DNA from: Saprospiraceae bacterium
GTDB lineage: Bacteria; Bacteroidota; Bacteroidia; Chitinophagales; Saprospiraceae
DNA length: 14,808 bases
Reading direction: 5' to 3'
Assembly (NCBI GenBank): GCA_014379065.1
Contig: JACMMM010000809.1
Location: 1 to 14,808 of the forward strand
A program made the position numbers and the translations under genes. The notes beneath the pieces are model-generated. The model did no database searches. It was given only the letters and a program-made list of their open reading frames with translations, and was not told where the DNA came from. Below are positions 1-8,100 of the stretch, in pieces; position 1 is the stretch's first letter; the number at the start of each line of letters is the position of its first letter.

Positions 1-14
1 ATTCAAAACGGAGT

Positions 15-57
15 TTAAAACTGATAGTCTCACTTGAAGCGAGACTATCAGTTTTAA
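15..57. terminator. Hairpin terminator upstream of the mscS-like gene
   Basis: Positions 15-31 and 41-57 form a perfect 17-bp inverted repeat around a 9-base loop. The stem base is A/T-rich, with a T run on the + strand at 52-55 and, by symmetry, one on the - strand. This is the shape of a bidirectional intrinsic terminator. It probably ends a + strand gene lying before the window and insulates the channel gene that starts 40 bases later. Confidence 0.75.
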
Positions 58-96
58 TTATCCGGTTCCTCGCTCAGTCACACTTACTCATTCACT

Positions 97-900
97 ATGG
101 ATACGAAATCAATGATTGACCAGGCCGTCACTTTTGCCTGGGTATACGGCCCAAAAGTACTGATCGCGCTTGTACTGCTTTTTGGTGGCTGGTGGCTAAT
201 CCGGCGGCTCACCAACGGCTTCGACCGTTTTCTCCATAACCGTCATGTTGATGATGGGCTCCGGCCTTTTTTCACCTCCCTGGCTGACACAGCCATGAAA
301 ATCGTGCTTATCCTCATGGTTGCCAGCACGATAGGGATTGCAACCACGTCGTTCATCGCCATATTTTCGGCTATTGCTTTTGCGGTGGGATTGGCTTTGC
401 AAGGCAGTCTCGGTAATTTCGCAAGTGGCGTGTTGATTATGCTGTTCCGTCCGTTCAAGGTAGGCGACCAGTTAAAAGTACTGGACAAGGTCGGTAGAGT
501 GGTGGAAATTCAGATCTTCAGTACAATCCTGAAATCTTCTACTGGCAATAGGATCATCATTCCCAATGGTAAAATGACGGATGGGCCGATTGAAAACATG
601 GTCGAACACAGTGAAGTGCAAGCTGAAGTAACCTTGCTGTTGCAACCCGGCGCTTCGTTGGACAAATTGCAAAAAGCCGCCGAAGAAGCCGCTGCCAAAT
701 GTGCGCATGCCATCCCGGAAAAGGAAGTTTCCGTCAAAATATCCGGGATCACCCGCGATGACATGAAAACGCAGATTTCCGTATGGACACTCGGCCAATA
801 TCATGATGACACAGTGAATCATTTCTATGAAGCGCTGCGGAATTCGCTGGGTGCGGCTGGGATTGAGTTGGCGAAAGAGCGGCGGAAGGAGGTGGTGTGA
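97..900 (+). CDS. Small-conductance mechanosensitive channel, MscS family
   Basis: The 267-residue product is an inner-membrane channel expected to open under membrane tension and release solutes on hypo-osmotic shock. Hydrophobic segments lie at about residues 18-36, 64-82 and 85-118, as in the three-helix MscS core. The pore-lining TM3 carries VGLALQGSLGNFASGV followed by FRPFKVGD (residues 97-124), which is the family signature. The beta domain follows with QIFSTILKS and IIIPNGK, then an alpha/beta C-terminal domain. The length is close to the 286 residues of E. coli MscS. Compared with E. coli from memory, the seal position Leu105 corresponds to Phe95 here, while Leu109 is kept as Leu99. 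The ATG at 97 puts a short N-terminal helix before TM1; Met6 is a possible alternative start. It is monocistronic between hairpins at 15-57 and 958-985. Confidence 0.95.
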   Translation: MDTKSMIDQAVTFAWVYGPKVLIALVLLFGGWWLIRRLTNGFDRFLHNRHVDDGLRPFFTSLADTAMKIVLILMVASTIGIATTSFIAIFSAIAFAVGLALQGSLGNFASGVLIMLFRPFKVGDQLKVLDKVGRVVEIQIFSTILKSSTGNRIIIPNGKMTDGPIENMVEHSEVQAEVTLLLQPGASLDKLQKAAEEAAAKCAHAIPEKEVSVKISGITRDDMKTQISVWTLGQYHDDTVNHFYEALRNSLGAAGIELAKERRKEVV

Positions 901-957
901 GAATGCTAAAGTAATCTCTCCAAATTTCAACAAAGTATGTGGATAGGGGTAAAACGA

Positions 958-985
958 ACGAGGCCTGCTGTAGGGCAGGCCTCGT
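958..985. terminator. Hairpin between convergent mscS-like and barrel genes
   Basis: Positions 958-968 and 975-985 form a perfect 11-bp G+C-rich stem with a 6-base loop. On the - strand the stem is followed by a short T-rich stretch, so it best serves as the terminator of the minus-strand peptidase/barrel operon ending at 1006. On the + strand there is no T tract, although the hairpin could still help end the mscS-like transcript, whose stop is 58 bases away. Confidence 0.7.
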
Positions 986-1005
986 GTATACTGAGAGATT
1001 TGATT

Positions 1006-1608
1006 TCAAAATTTGAAACCTACCCTGTACGACAAAAGCAATTGATTTCGATCGCCTCCCGAAAACATCTTGGCATACTCGCAGTCAAGTTCACCAAAGA
1101 ATCGCCAGAGGATCGGATGCTGGATAGAAGCGCCCAATTTTGCGCCCAATTTGCCGTAATCTTTGCTTCCTCCGTATCCTTCCACCCACCCACCACTATG
1201 GAGTGAGGATGAATAATGTTCAGCTTTGAATCCGACCATATTGTAGCGAAACCCAGCTTTTGCTTTAGCAGAAATTTGCCACTTGGAAATTCCGAAACCT
1301 ATATCAAAACTGAAAGTTTTCTGTTCCCGCCACATTATGGTGTTATTTTCAAGCTTTTTAAGCGTCGGGAGATAGTCAAAACCACACTGGGTATAACTCA
1401 ATCCAACAGACAGTTTTTTGCCAAAAAGTCGTGTGTAACGGAGCGAGATATTTTTCCCTTTTGTAAACGGAGAAACCTTGAACGCGCTGGAATCAAAGAA
1501 CTCTCCTGCGCTAAAATAGCCGAGACTTACTTCATTTTTGAAGTTTTTCTGAGCATGACATAAAAGTGCCGTGCTCAGAAATGTCAAACATAAAAGGATG
1601 TTTTTCAT
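1006..1608 (-). CDS. Secreted hypothetical protein, probable small outer-membrane beta-barrel
   Basis: The product has 200 residues and I do not recognise a named family. A clear signal peptide, MKNILLCLTFLSTALLCHAQ, ends in a typical HAQ cleavage site. The rest is a series of alternating polar/hydrophobic strands rich in Tyr, Gly and Phe (for example ISLRYTRLFG, LSVGLSYTQCGF, FSFDIGFGISKW, AKAKAGFRYNMV). It ends in YRVGFKF with a terminal Phe, the usual C-terminal signal of outer-membrane barrels. That suggests a barrel of about eight strands. The ATG lies one base after the TGA of the upstream metallopeptidase gene (TGACATG), so the two are almost certainly co-transcribed and probably translationally coupled. 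A role next to the peptidase, such as surface anchoring, is only inference. It is shorter than the PorP/SprF family. Confidence 0.8.
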   Translation of the reverse strand: MKNILLCLTFLSTALLCHAQKNFKNEVSLGYFSAGEFFDSSAFKVSPFTKGKNISLRYTRLFGKKLSVGLSYTQCGFDYLPTLKKLENNTIMWREQKTFSFDIGFGISKWQISAKAKAGFRYNMVGFKAEHYSSSLHSGGWVEGYGGSKDYGKLGAKLGASIQHPILWRFFGELDCEYAKMFSGGDRNQLLLSYRVGFKF

Positions 1609-1609
1609 G

Positions 1610-3937
1610 TCAATTCGCTTTTACAAACCGCTTCGTGACAGTCTCGCTGCCAAGGTTTACAGCTACAAAATAAGTGCCGTTTGCAAGTTTTGAAATATCT
1701 ATCTCGGAAGAACTCCCTGTGGGGATTACTTCAAGCACCTTGCTTCCCAAATGTGAATAAACGTTGAGTAAGCCAACGATTTTTTCTGGATGCAAGATGG
1801 TGATTTTATCTATAGCAGGGTTTGGAGATATGGCAACTTTTTCGGATTCTTTCTTCGAATCTTCCTTCCACGAACCTCTTTCCTCACCATTATGACCACA
1901 AAGTCCTTCGCAAACGACACCGCCATTGTGAATTTTTACAGAAATCTGCGTGCTCCCACCCAGAGAAGAGGTCACCCCAATTACTGCCGTGGCTGGATAA
2001 CCACCTGGTGGATTGTAATTCCCCAAACCTGTGATCTTTAGGTACTTATTGCCCGGGCCATAGCTGACACCTGTCCAGGAAGTTGGATACGTCCAACTAA
2101 AAGTAGCGCCTGGCAAGTCAGTTGCACCATAATAGTATGGAAACGTTGTAAAATCTGTGCAAATGATCCTTTCTCCACTGATTGTTAAGCAAGTCCCGGA
2201 ATAAGGAGCACCCACACCCACCGCAGCCCAGGCATTGGTGGTTTGAATTACCTCATTGGAGCAGACTCCGTATAATTGTTGAGCTGCACTTATGGCACCC
2301 AAACGGGCGGCAGGGTGATTAGCATTTGACCCAATAAAAGTAGTGAGGTTGACGTAGGCAATGCGGGCAGCTTTGTCTATTCCAATGCCTTGCACGCTCA
2401 CGCCGTTTTGTGTTCCACCTTGCGACAAGAGAAAAAACCATCGGTTCTGAACCCCCGAGTTGACGTGAACGCCACAATTATCGTTCCCAGTAGGAGGAGC
2501 AGGCGAAGAAGGAACGCATCCGACTGTGCTAAACCATAAAGGGTCGGTCAAAAAAGTACTTGGCTGTGGTATAATACCAGCGGCAGGCGTTTGCATATCT
2601 CGACTGATAAAGCCACGGTCTTCGCCGTGCGTCCAATTGAAAGCGCCTCCGCGTGCAAAACGCTCCACCATAACACCGAAGATATCTGAAAAAGACTCGT
2701 TCAAAGCACCAGATTCTCCTGCATAGACGAGTTTTGCTGTGCGGTTGGTAATACCATGAGTGAATTCATGGCCCGCAATATCAAGTGCTGCCCAGCTAAC
2801 TCCAGCGGGGAGACCAAAAGCCGTTCCATCGGAGGCTCCAATTGTAATAAAATCAGCATTTTGAATAGACTGCCATTGAGCATTGTTTTTAAAAAGAATG
2901 GAATTACCCAATACCCTGACTTTAGCGTTATTATTATCCATCCCCTTCCTGCCATAAGTATTTTTGAAAAAATCCCAAGAACGACATACGGCCCAATGTG
3001 CTCCGGTAGTTGCCACTGTGCCTGGATCAGTTCCCCAATTGTCGTCGTTATCGAAAACATGAAAGAGGTTACCCCATCCTTGCCCAGAGGCTTGATTCTT
3101 GGTTTGTATGTTCTTTTCGTTATCATCTGTTTCCAAATGATGGTGGCCGTGCAAAAGGCCTCCGACCCATCTTGTGTCAATTGTTTGAGTCCCATCGTAC
3201 GGCGTACCAGCAGGACCGTTGTCGCAAGCCATCTCTCTTGATTTTATGACAATACCAGAATTGGCATCAACAAAAACGGTTTTGTGAATGCTTGGCGTCA
3301 AGGCAAGTATCTCAAACTTCCAGGTCAGCCGATAGTTGCCCGACTCTAATGTGGTCCCTGGCAAATACGTCAGAATAAGGCTGCCCGTCGGGTAATAAGT
3401 TGCATTGGGGTCGCCGGTGTCATCTTTGAGTCCTTGCTCCCAGTCGGAGTTTTCCCAAGCGTACTGACTTGCACCGAGGAAGGTTTTGGCATTGTTGAGC
3501 GCATGCGCTTGTGTAAAGACTGGCTGTGCGTTGAAGTTCAGCCCTTCGATGATTTTCCCGTGGAGCAAGTACACATAGCAGTCGCGTACATGCTCAAAGA
3601 TTTCACCCCCTTCTACTTCGATACCTTTGTAGTATTGTTGGTATCGGTTGTGCGTGTTGCCTTGTTCGTCTGCTTCGGTTTTTATGAGCAACATACCATC
3701 GTTAGCCGATAGCCCGGCAGCAGCAGCTTGCTGGCCAAACAGTTGCCCCTCTTTTAGGTCAGAGGAGTTTTTGAAGAAAAGCCAACCTTCTGGGTCGCTG
3801 TTTTCAATCCTTTGTTGGATGAAAGTGTTGTCGGTTTTCAGGAGAGTTGGGGTTTGGGTTTGGGCGTTCATTTGACCTGAGGCAAACAGCCCCAAGCTGA
3901 GGGTGAAAAGCCGCAGAATGCTTTGACATTGTTTCAT
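1610..3937 (-). CDS. Secreted M4 (thermolysin-like) zinc metallopeptidase with T9SS sorting domain
   Basis: The product is a 775-residue preproenzyme. Residues 1-26 are a signal peptide ending in NAQ. Residues of about 30-235 look like the FTP/PepSY-type propeptide of this family, which normally keeps the enzyme inactive until secretion. The catalytic domain spans about 245-585 and carries HEFTH at 390-394 (zinc ligands H390 and H394, catalytic E391). NESFSD supplies the third ligand, E414. CGVHVNSGVQNR contains H491, equivalent to the transition-state His of thermolysin. All key residues are therefore present. Residues of about 586-675 resemble an Ig-like domain. Residues 700-775 form a type A sorting domain (ISPNPAIDK at the start, GTYFVAV and KRFVKAN at the end), so the protein should cross the outer membrane by T9SS. 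The likely role is extracellular protein degradation for nutrition. It is the first gene of a two-gene unit with the barrel-like protein. Confidence 0.95.
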   Translation of the reverse strand: MKQCQSILRLFTLSLGLFASGQMNAQTQTPTLLKTDNTFIQQRIENSDPEGWLFFKNSSDLKEGQLFGQQAAAAGLSANDGMLLIKTEADEQGNTHNRYQQYYKGIEVEGGEIFEHVRDCYVYLLHGKIIEGLNFNAQPVFTQAHALNNAKTFLGASQYAWENSDWEQGLKDDTGDPNATYYPTGSLILTYLPGTTLESGNYRLTWKFEILALTPSIHKTVFVDANSGIVIKSREMACDNGPAGTPYDGTQTIDTRWVGGLLHGHHHLETDDNEKNIQTKNQASGQGWGNLFHVFDNDDNWGTDPGTVATTGAHWAVCRSWDFFKNTYGRKGMDNNNAKVRVLGNSILFKNNAQWQSIQNADFITIGASDGTAFGLPAGVSWAALDIAGHEFTHGITNRTAKLVYAGESGALNESFSDIFGVMVERFARGGAFNWTHGEDRGFISRDMQTPAAGIIPQPSTFLTDPLWFSTVGCVPSSPAPPTGNDNCGVHVNSGVQNRWFFLLSQGGTQNGVSVQGIGIDKAARIAYVNLTTFIGSNANHPAARLGAISAAQQLYGVCSNEVIQTTNAWAAVGVGAPYSGTCLTISGERIICTDFTTFPYYYGATDLPGATFSWTYPTSWTGVSYGPGNKYLKITGLGNYNPPGGYPATAVIGVTSSLGGSTQISVKIHNGGVVCEGLCGHNGEERGSWKEDSKKESEKVAISPNPAIDKITILHPEKIVGLLNVYSHLGSKVLEVIPTGSSSEIDISKLANGTYFVAVNLGSETVTKRFVKAN

Positions 3938-4010
3938 TGTTAAATAAGTTTGAGTGATAGAGTGTGTCTGAAAAATCGGGTTAAAGCAAATGAGTTTGTA
4001 TTTTTCGGTT

Positions 4011-4130
4011 ATGAAAAGATACGAACTACATGATAATCAAAGGGATGCGATTAAAGAATTGTTTCCTGAGCGCAATGGGAAAGGCCGACCTGGCCGCCCA
4101 CCTCGCCAAATGTTGAATGGCATATTATGA
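4011..4130 (+). pseudogene. Truncated IS5-family transposase (N-terminal remnant)
   Basis: The ATG at 4011 opens a 39-residue frame beginning MKRYELHDNQRDAIKELFP and ending GRPGRPPRQMLNGIL before a TGA. This matches the start of IS5-family DDE transposases as known from memory: MKRYELTDEQWERI, then LLP, a Gly/Arg-rich turn, and a RxxLNGILW-type motif. The stop falls where the next residue would be the conserved Trp of ILW (TGA instead of TGG), and nothing downstream continues the family. The DDE catalytic core is absent, so the gene is dead. Sequence before the ATG (from about 3961, beginning AGTGTGTCTGAAAAAT) is the size and style of an IS left end, but no matching right end was found up to 4512. 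Confidence 0.7.
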
Positions 4131-4245
4131 CTCAACAACAATTAAGGCCTCCGACGTTTTTGAGTTTATCGTTGGGATAGATACAGGGTAAAACCAGAAA
4201 GTGTACAAAGGAAGCCAGTAATTCTTCCCATGGCAAGCCCCAGCG

Positions 4246-4326
4246 AATAACTGTGTCGGTTGGAGCAATAACCGTGAAATTTCAAGGCATGCCTGCACAC
4301 TTATTCCCTAAAACGACACAGTTATT
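4246..4326. repeat. 81-bp segment bounded by 13-bp perfect inverted repeats
   Basis: AATAACTGTGTCG at 4246-4258 is repeated exactly as its reverse complement at 4314-4326, with 55 bases between. The pair does not extend by even one base on either side, which is typical of element ends rather than a transcription terminator. No clear flanking duplication is visible. It could be a miniature inverted-repeat element, the collapsed ends of a deleted insertion sequence, or a long-loop hairpin. There is no T tract, so termination is unlikely. Confidence 0.6.
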
Positions 4327-4378
4327 TTACCAGTAAACTGTTTAGAGCGAGGGAGTGTTTATTTGTGAGAACATCAAT

Positions 4379-4504
4379 ATGAAATGGCGAAAAAGGGTAG
4401 AAAGTATGGAGATAAATTTGGGAAGGAAGAAGGTCGTCTGTGTTACAGAGCATGACAAGGTAACGGCAAGAGAAATAGAGATCACAACTTTAATTAATAA
4501 ATAA
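4379..4504 (+). CDS. Doubtful small ORF upstream of the VOC gene
   Basis: ATG at 4379 to TAA at 4502-4504 encodes 41 residues beginning MKWRKRVESMEINLGRKK. It is basic at the N-terminus, has no signal peptide or recognisable domain, and ends 8 bases before the VOC start. The position would suit a leader peptide or the tail of a decayed gene. The size and absence of a family resemblance make chance equally plausible. Confidence 0.2.
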   Translation: MKWRKRVESMEINLGRKKVVCVTEHDKVTAREIEITTLINK

Positions 4505-4512
4505 ACAAGACT

Positions 4513-4977
4513 ATGACAGAAAACAACCTAATACGCATGGACAATGTAGCCATCGTCGTAGAATCCCTCGATAACGCCATTGCTTTTTTCGCCGAGCTTG
4601 GCTTAAAACTTGAAGGGCGGGCCACAATAGAAGGAGAATGGGCCGGGCGTGTCACCGGACTAGGAAACCAGCATGTCGAGATTGCAATGATGGTCACTCC
4701 CGATGGCCACAGCCGGCTCGAAATATCACGATTTCTAACGCCGCCCATTATAGCAGACCACCGCAACGCCCCGGTAAACGCTCTTGGCTATCTACGCGTT
4801 ATGTTCACTGTGGCAGACCTTGATGAGACTCTTGTCAGGCTGCAAAAAATTGGTGCGCAGCTCGTCGGAGAAGTGGTTAAGTATGAGGAATTGTATCGCC
4901 TTTGTTACATACGAGGTCCTGAAGGGCTTCTTATCGGGCTGGCGGAACAACTCAGTGAAAATAGAAATCCTTTATAA
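4513..4977 (+). CDS. VOC-superfamily (glyoxalase/bleomycin-resistance-like) protein
   Basis: The 154-residue product has the two beta-alpha-beta-beta-beta modules of the vicinal oxygen chelate fold, at about residues 7-72 and 92-146. Recognisable stretches are MDNVAIVVESLDNAIAFF, TPDGHSRLEISRF, NALGYLRVMFTVADLDETL and YIRGPEGLLIGLAEQL. Usual metal-ligand positions are partly lost: the first-strand His is Asn11 and the last-strand Glu appears to be Gly142, while E70 of RLE is present. It may therefore bind a ligand or a metal differently from glyoxalase I, and no substrate can be assigned. ATG 4513 is taken as the start; Met9 (4537) is the alternative. One 60-base row inside the gene counts 35 G+C against 25 in a row just upstream. 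The gene lies beside IS debris, consistent with acquisition by transfer. It appears to be monocistronic. Confidence 0.9.
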   Translation: MTENNLIRMDNVAIVVESLDNAIAFFAELGLKLEGRATIEGEWAGRVTGLGNQHVEIAMMVTPDGHSRLEISRFLTPPIIADHRNAPVNALGYLRVMFTVADLDETLVRLQKIGAQLVGEVVKYEELYRLCYIRGPEGLLIGLAEQLSENRNPL

Positions 4978-5003
4978 AACCACCGACTGATAGTTATAGT
5001 CCA

Positions 5004-5036
5004 TTCCGCCGTGCCAGGGTCTTTGGCGCGGCGGAA
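5004..5036. terminator. Hairpin downstream of the VOC gene
   Basis: Positions 5004-5016 and 5024-5036 pair over 13 bp with a single G-T wobble and a 7-base loop. The stem is very G+C-rich. It lies 27 bases after the VOC stop. No T run follows on the + strand, so alone it is an imperfect terminator. It may act together with the stronger hairpin at 5047-5078. Confidence 0.5.
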
Positions 5037-5040
5037 AAGT

Positions 5041-5078
5041 ATAAAAAGAACCCGGCTGGTGCACACCAGCCGGGTTCT
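5041..5078 (-). terminator. Strong intrinsic terminator of the redoxin/SprB gene
   Basis: Positions 5047-5061 and 5064-5078 form a perfect 15-bp stem with a two-base CA between the arms. On the - strand the stem is followed by TTTTTAT, giving a classic intrinsic terminator 38 bases past the stop of the 1526-residue protein gene. On the + strand a shorter T run (5082-5085) follows three bases later, so it can also end the VOC transcript. Confidence 0.85.
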
Positions 5079-5116
5079 CAATTTTCCAAATAGCCTTACC
5101 ACGTCAGGTTGATCCT

Positions 5117-8100
5117 TTACCTGCTCACGACCAATTTCCGAACGCCAATTTCCTGGCCGGTGCGGAAACGCAGGGTGTACACCCCGCCGGGCAAATTTGA
5201 GCAGTTGATTGTTACTTCGCTTTTTTGCTCACTGACGTCGTACAAGAGCACGCGGCCAGTAGCATCAATCACGCTGATTTCAAGCGCCGTCGCTACGGGC
5301 TGCGCAAAAACAATGCGCGTCAGTCCGCTCGTTGGGTTGGGTTGCAGACTTACGCCCGTAAGCCATGTTGGTTCTTTCGAGCCGACGGTGTTGCTCACTT
5401 TGAGGTCGTTTTGCGTATACAAACATCCATTGGCATCTATGACCTGCACGCTGTAAAGCCCTTGATCAACACCGGTCAAATCTTCGGTAGTGGCGATCGG
5501 GTTACCATTTTCATCCTGCCATTCGTAGGCATAGGGCCCGTCGCCACCCGACACTGTGATGTCTATGGAACCTGTGTGCTGACCATTTAGGTCATTGTTG
5601 ACGACAATATTGGTAAACACTACCGCGCTGGTCACTGTCACCGAGAAAGAACAAGCACCCGTGTTGCCGCTGGCATCCGTGTAGTTATAAATCTGCGTGG
5701 TGGCGCCTTCTAGGAAAGTGGAGCCGGAGGGCAAGCCGCTCAACAAATCCCAATGGCCGTTACCCGCCAGGAGGCAGTTGTCCTGCGCCACGGCAGAGGC
5801 ATAGTCCACTACATTGTCGTACGAGCATACCACTATACTGGCAGGGCAGGTAAGCACCGGCACAATATTATCTACCACATTTACCGTGGCCGTAGTGGAA
5901 GCCGAAATGCCCGAAAGGTCGGTAGCCGTGACGGTGACAATGTGCTGACCAAGTTGCGTACAGTCAAAAATCTGCTGGCTAATGCTGGTGCTTGCAATAC
6001 CGCAATTGTCGCTGAACTGTGCGCCAAGCGCTGCAAGGCTGAGTTGGGCCGTGCCATTGGCATCGAGCGCAATGGTGGCGTTTTGTGCCGTAATGCTCGG
6101 TGGCTCGCTGTCGGAAGAAGTCAGCGTGACGGATGTCCCGGACTGGCAACCGTTGGCGTCTGTCACCTGCACCGAATAATTGCCTTGCGGGACATTTGCA
6201 ATGGTATTGCCTGCTACGCCATTGCTCCACAAGAAAGTGTAGGGCAAGGTGCCGCCTAAAATAGAAGCGGTGGCCGCGCCGGTAGCATCGCTGGGGCAAA
6301 GTGGATTTTGTATTGCCAGATCCCAAGCCGAATAAGGCGCAGGCTCAGCCACAGTCGCGCTGGTGCTGAACGAACAACCATTGGCATCGCTAATATTGAC
6401 CTGATAGCCGCCGCCCGTAAGGTTTGAAATGGTAGCCGAGGTGCCGCCATTGCTCCAGGTGTAATTGAACGGAGCGGTACCTCCGGTGAGCGAAATGGTG
6501 ACCGCGCCATTCGAAGCGCCCGCGCAACTTACGTTCGTGATGGTATTGACCGAAGAAATAACGCACAGGAAAGAAGAGACTTCCACTTCCTGTTGGGTGG
6601 TGCATCCATTGGCGTCAGTCACCACCACGGCGTAGGCACCCGGCACGAGATCTGTGATGGTCTGGGTAGTGCTGCCAGTGTTCCATTTGTAAATGTATGC
6701 GCCTGTGCCGCCCGTCGGGTTTGCGGTAGCCGAGCCGTTGTTGGCGCCGAGGGCCGATTCGGGCGTCGAAGTGGCGTTGGCAGCGATGGCATTAGGCTCA
6801 CTGATATTGACGCTGAATGCTGCGGGACACCCATCGCCATCGGTGATATTCAATGTTAAAAGTCCTGCGGGCAGGTTGCTTACCGATTGGGTGGTTGCTC
6901 CGTTGCTCCAAGCAAAGGTCATGGGACTTGCCCCTGTGGTTACTGATACTTGAGCGGCACCATTGTTAGCGCCAAAGCAAGTCAGGTTGGTTGCAGACAC
7001 ATTGGCTGCAAGGGTGCAGTTGAAAGCATTGACCGTCACGGTTTGTGCGGCCGTGCAGCCGTTGGCGTCGTTCACCAACACGGTATAATTGCCCGGAGCC
7101 AGACCTGAAATGGTTTGGGTGTCGCCGCCATTATCCCAGGCATAGGCGTAGCCTGCAACGCCGCCAGTAGGGCTTGCAGTTGCGGTGCCATCCTGCTGGC
7201 CGAATGCGGATTGCGCCGTGCTGCTGGCATTGACCTTGATTACCTCATCAGGCTGAATGATCGTAACCGAACTGCTGGCGCTGCAATTTTCTCCATCTGT
7301 CACTACCACCACATACGTCCCCACACTCAGTCCGCTGATGCTTGCGGTGCTTGCTCCATTGCTCCAGGCGTAGTTGTAATGGTTGTTGCCGCCAAGTCCA
7401 TTGACGGTAGCCGAGCCGCTTGACCCGCCATTACAGGCAACATTGGTTTGCGCAGCGATTGCAGCCGCTATGGTTGGGCTTAGCAAGACATTAGCCGAGG
7501 CCGTCGAGATGCATCCGTTGTCGGCATTGGATACTAATATGCTGTACGTGCCGACCGCGTCAACCAATGGGGTCTGGGTACTATCACCGCTTACAATATG
7601 GCCACCGTTGGTTGCCGTCCACAGGTAACTGTAGGCGGCCCCTTGCGAAGAGCCGGCGCCGTTGAGTTGCAGTTGGGCAGTGTTGCAATTCAGGTTGCCG
7701 GGTGTCACTGCGGATGCGGTTGGCGCTACGTCATCTAAGACAACGGCAGCAGTGCCGGTCGAGGTGCAACCATTGAGGGTATCGGTCACTACCAGGTGGT
7801 AGGTGCCACTATCCGCCAAGGTCAGGCTTTGCAAGGTCGAAAAGAAACCATTGGGGCCTGTCCACGCGAAACGAGCGCTGGTGTCGGGCGTGGATGCCGT
7901 GATGGTCACGCTGTGGATGATGCAAGTCAAAGTATCGCCCTTTGTAGATGCTCCGGGTGCGGTGGTGTTGGCTGTTATGTTGGCTGTAGCGGTGCTGGTG
8001 CAGGTGGTGATGCTGTCGGTGACTACCACATTGTAGGAACCGGAGACGGAGACGTTGGGGCTTTTCTGCGAGGACATAAAATTGTTGGGGCCTGTCCAAG

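Larger units (their letters stand above)
3938..4512. other. Gene-poor interval with mobile-element debris
   Basis: This 575-base stretch separates the divergent peptidase and VOC genes. It is relatively A/T-rich. It holds the N-terminal part of an IS5-type transposase gene (4011-4130), a 13-bp inverted-repeat pair (4246-4258 and 4314-4326) and one 41-codon ORF (4379-4504). Positions 4131-4245 contain stop codons in all plus-strand frames and nothing else I can identify. No tRNA, CRISPR array or clear promoter was seen. Confidence 0.7.

Noticed and set aside
4158..4190. Short stretch reading FIVGIDTG, resembling the start of IS110-type transposases or a RuvC-like motif
   Set aside because: It is interrupted by a stop right after the motif and nothing downstream continues either family.
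4226..4270. PWQ...W pattern that might be a distant piece of the IS5 transposase
   Set aside because: Only a few residues agree, spacing from the remnant is wrong and stops intervene.
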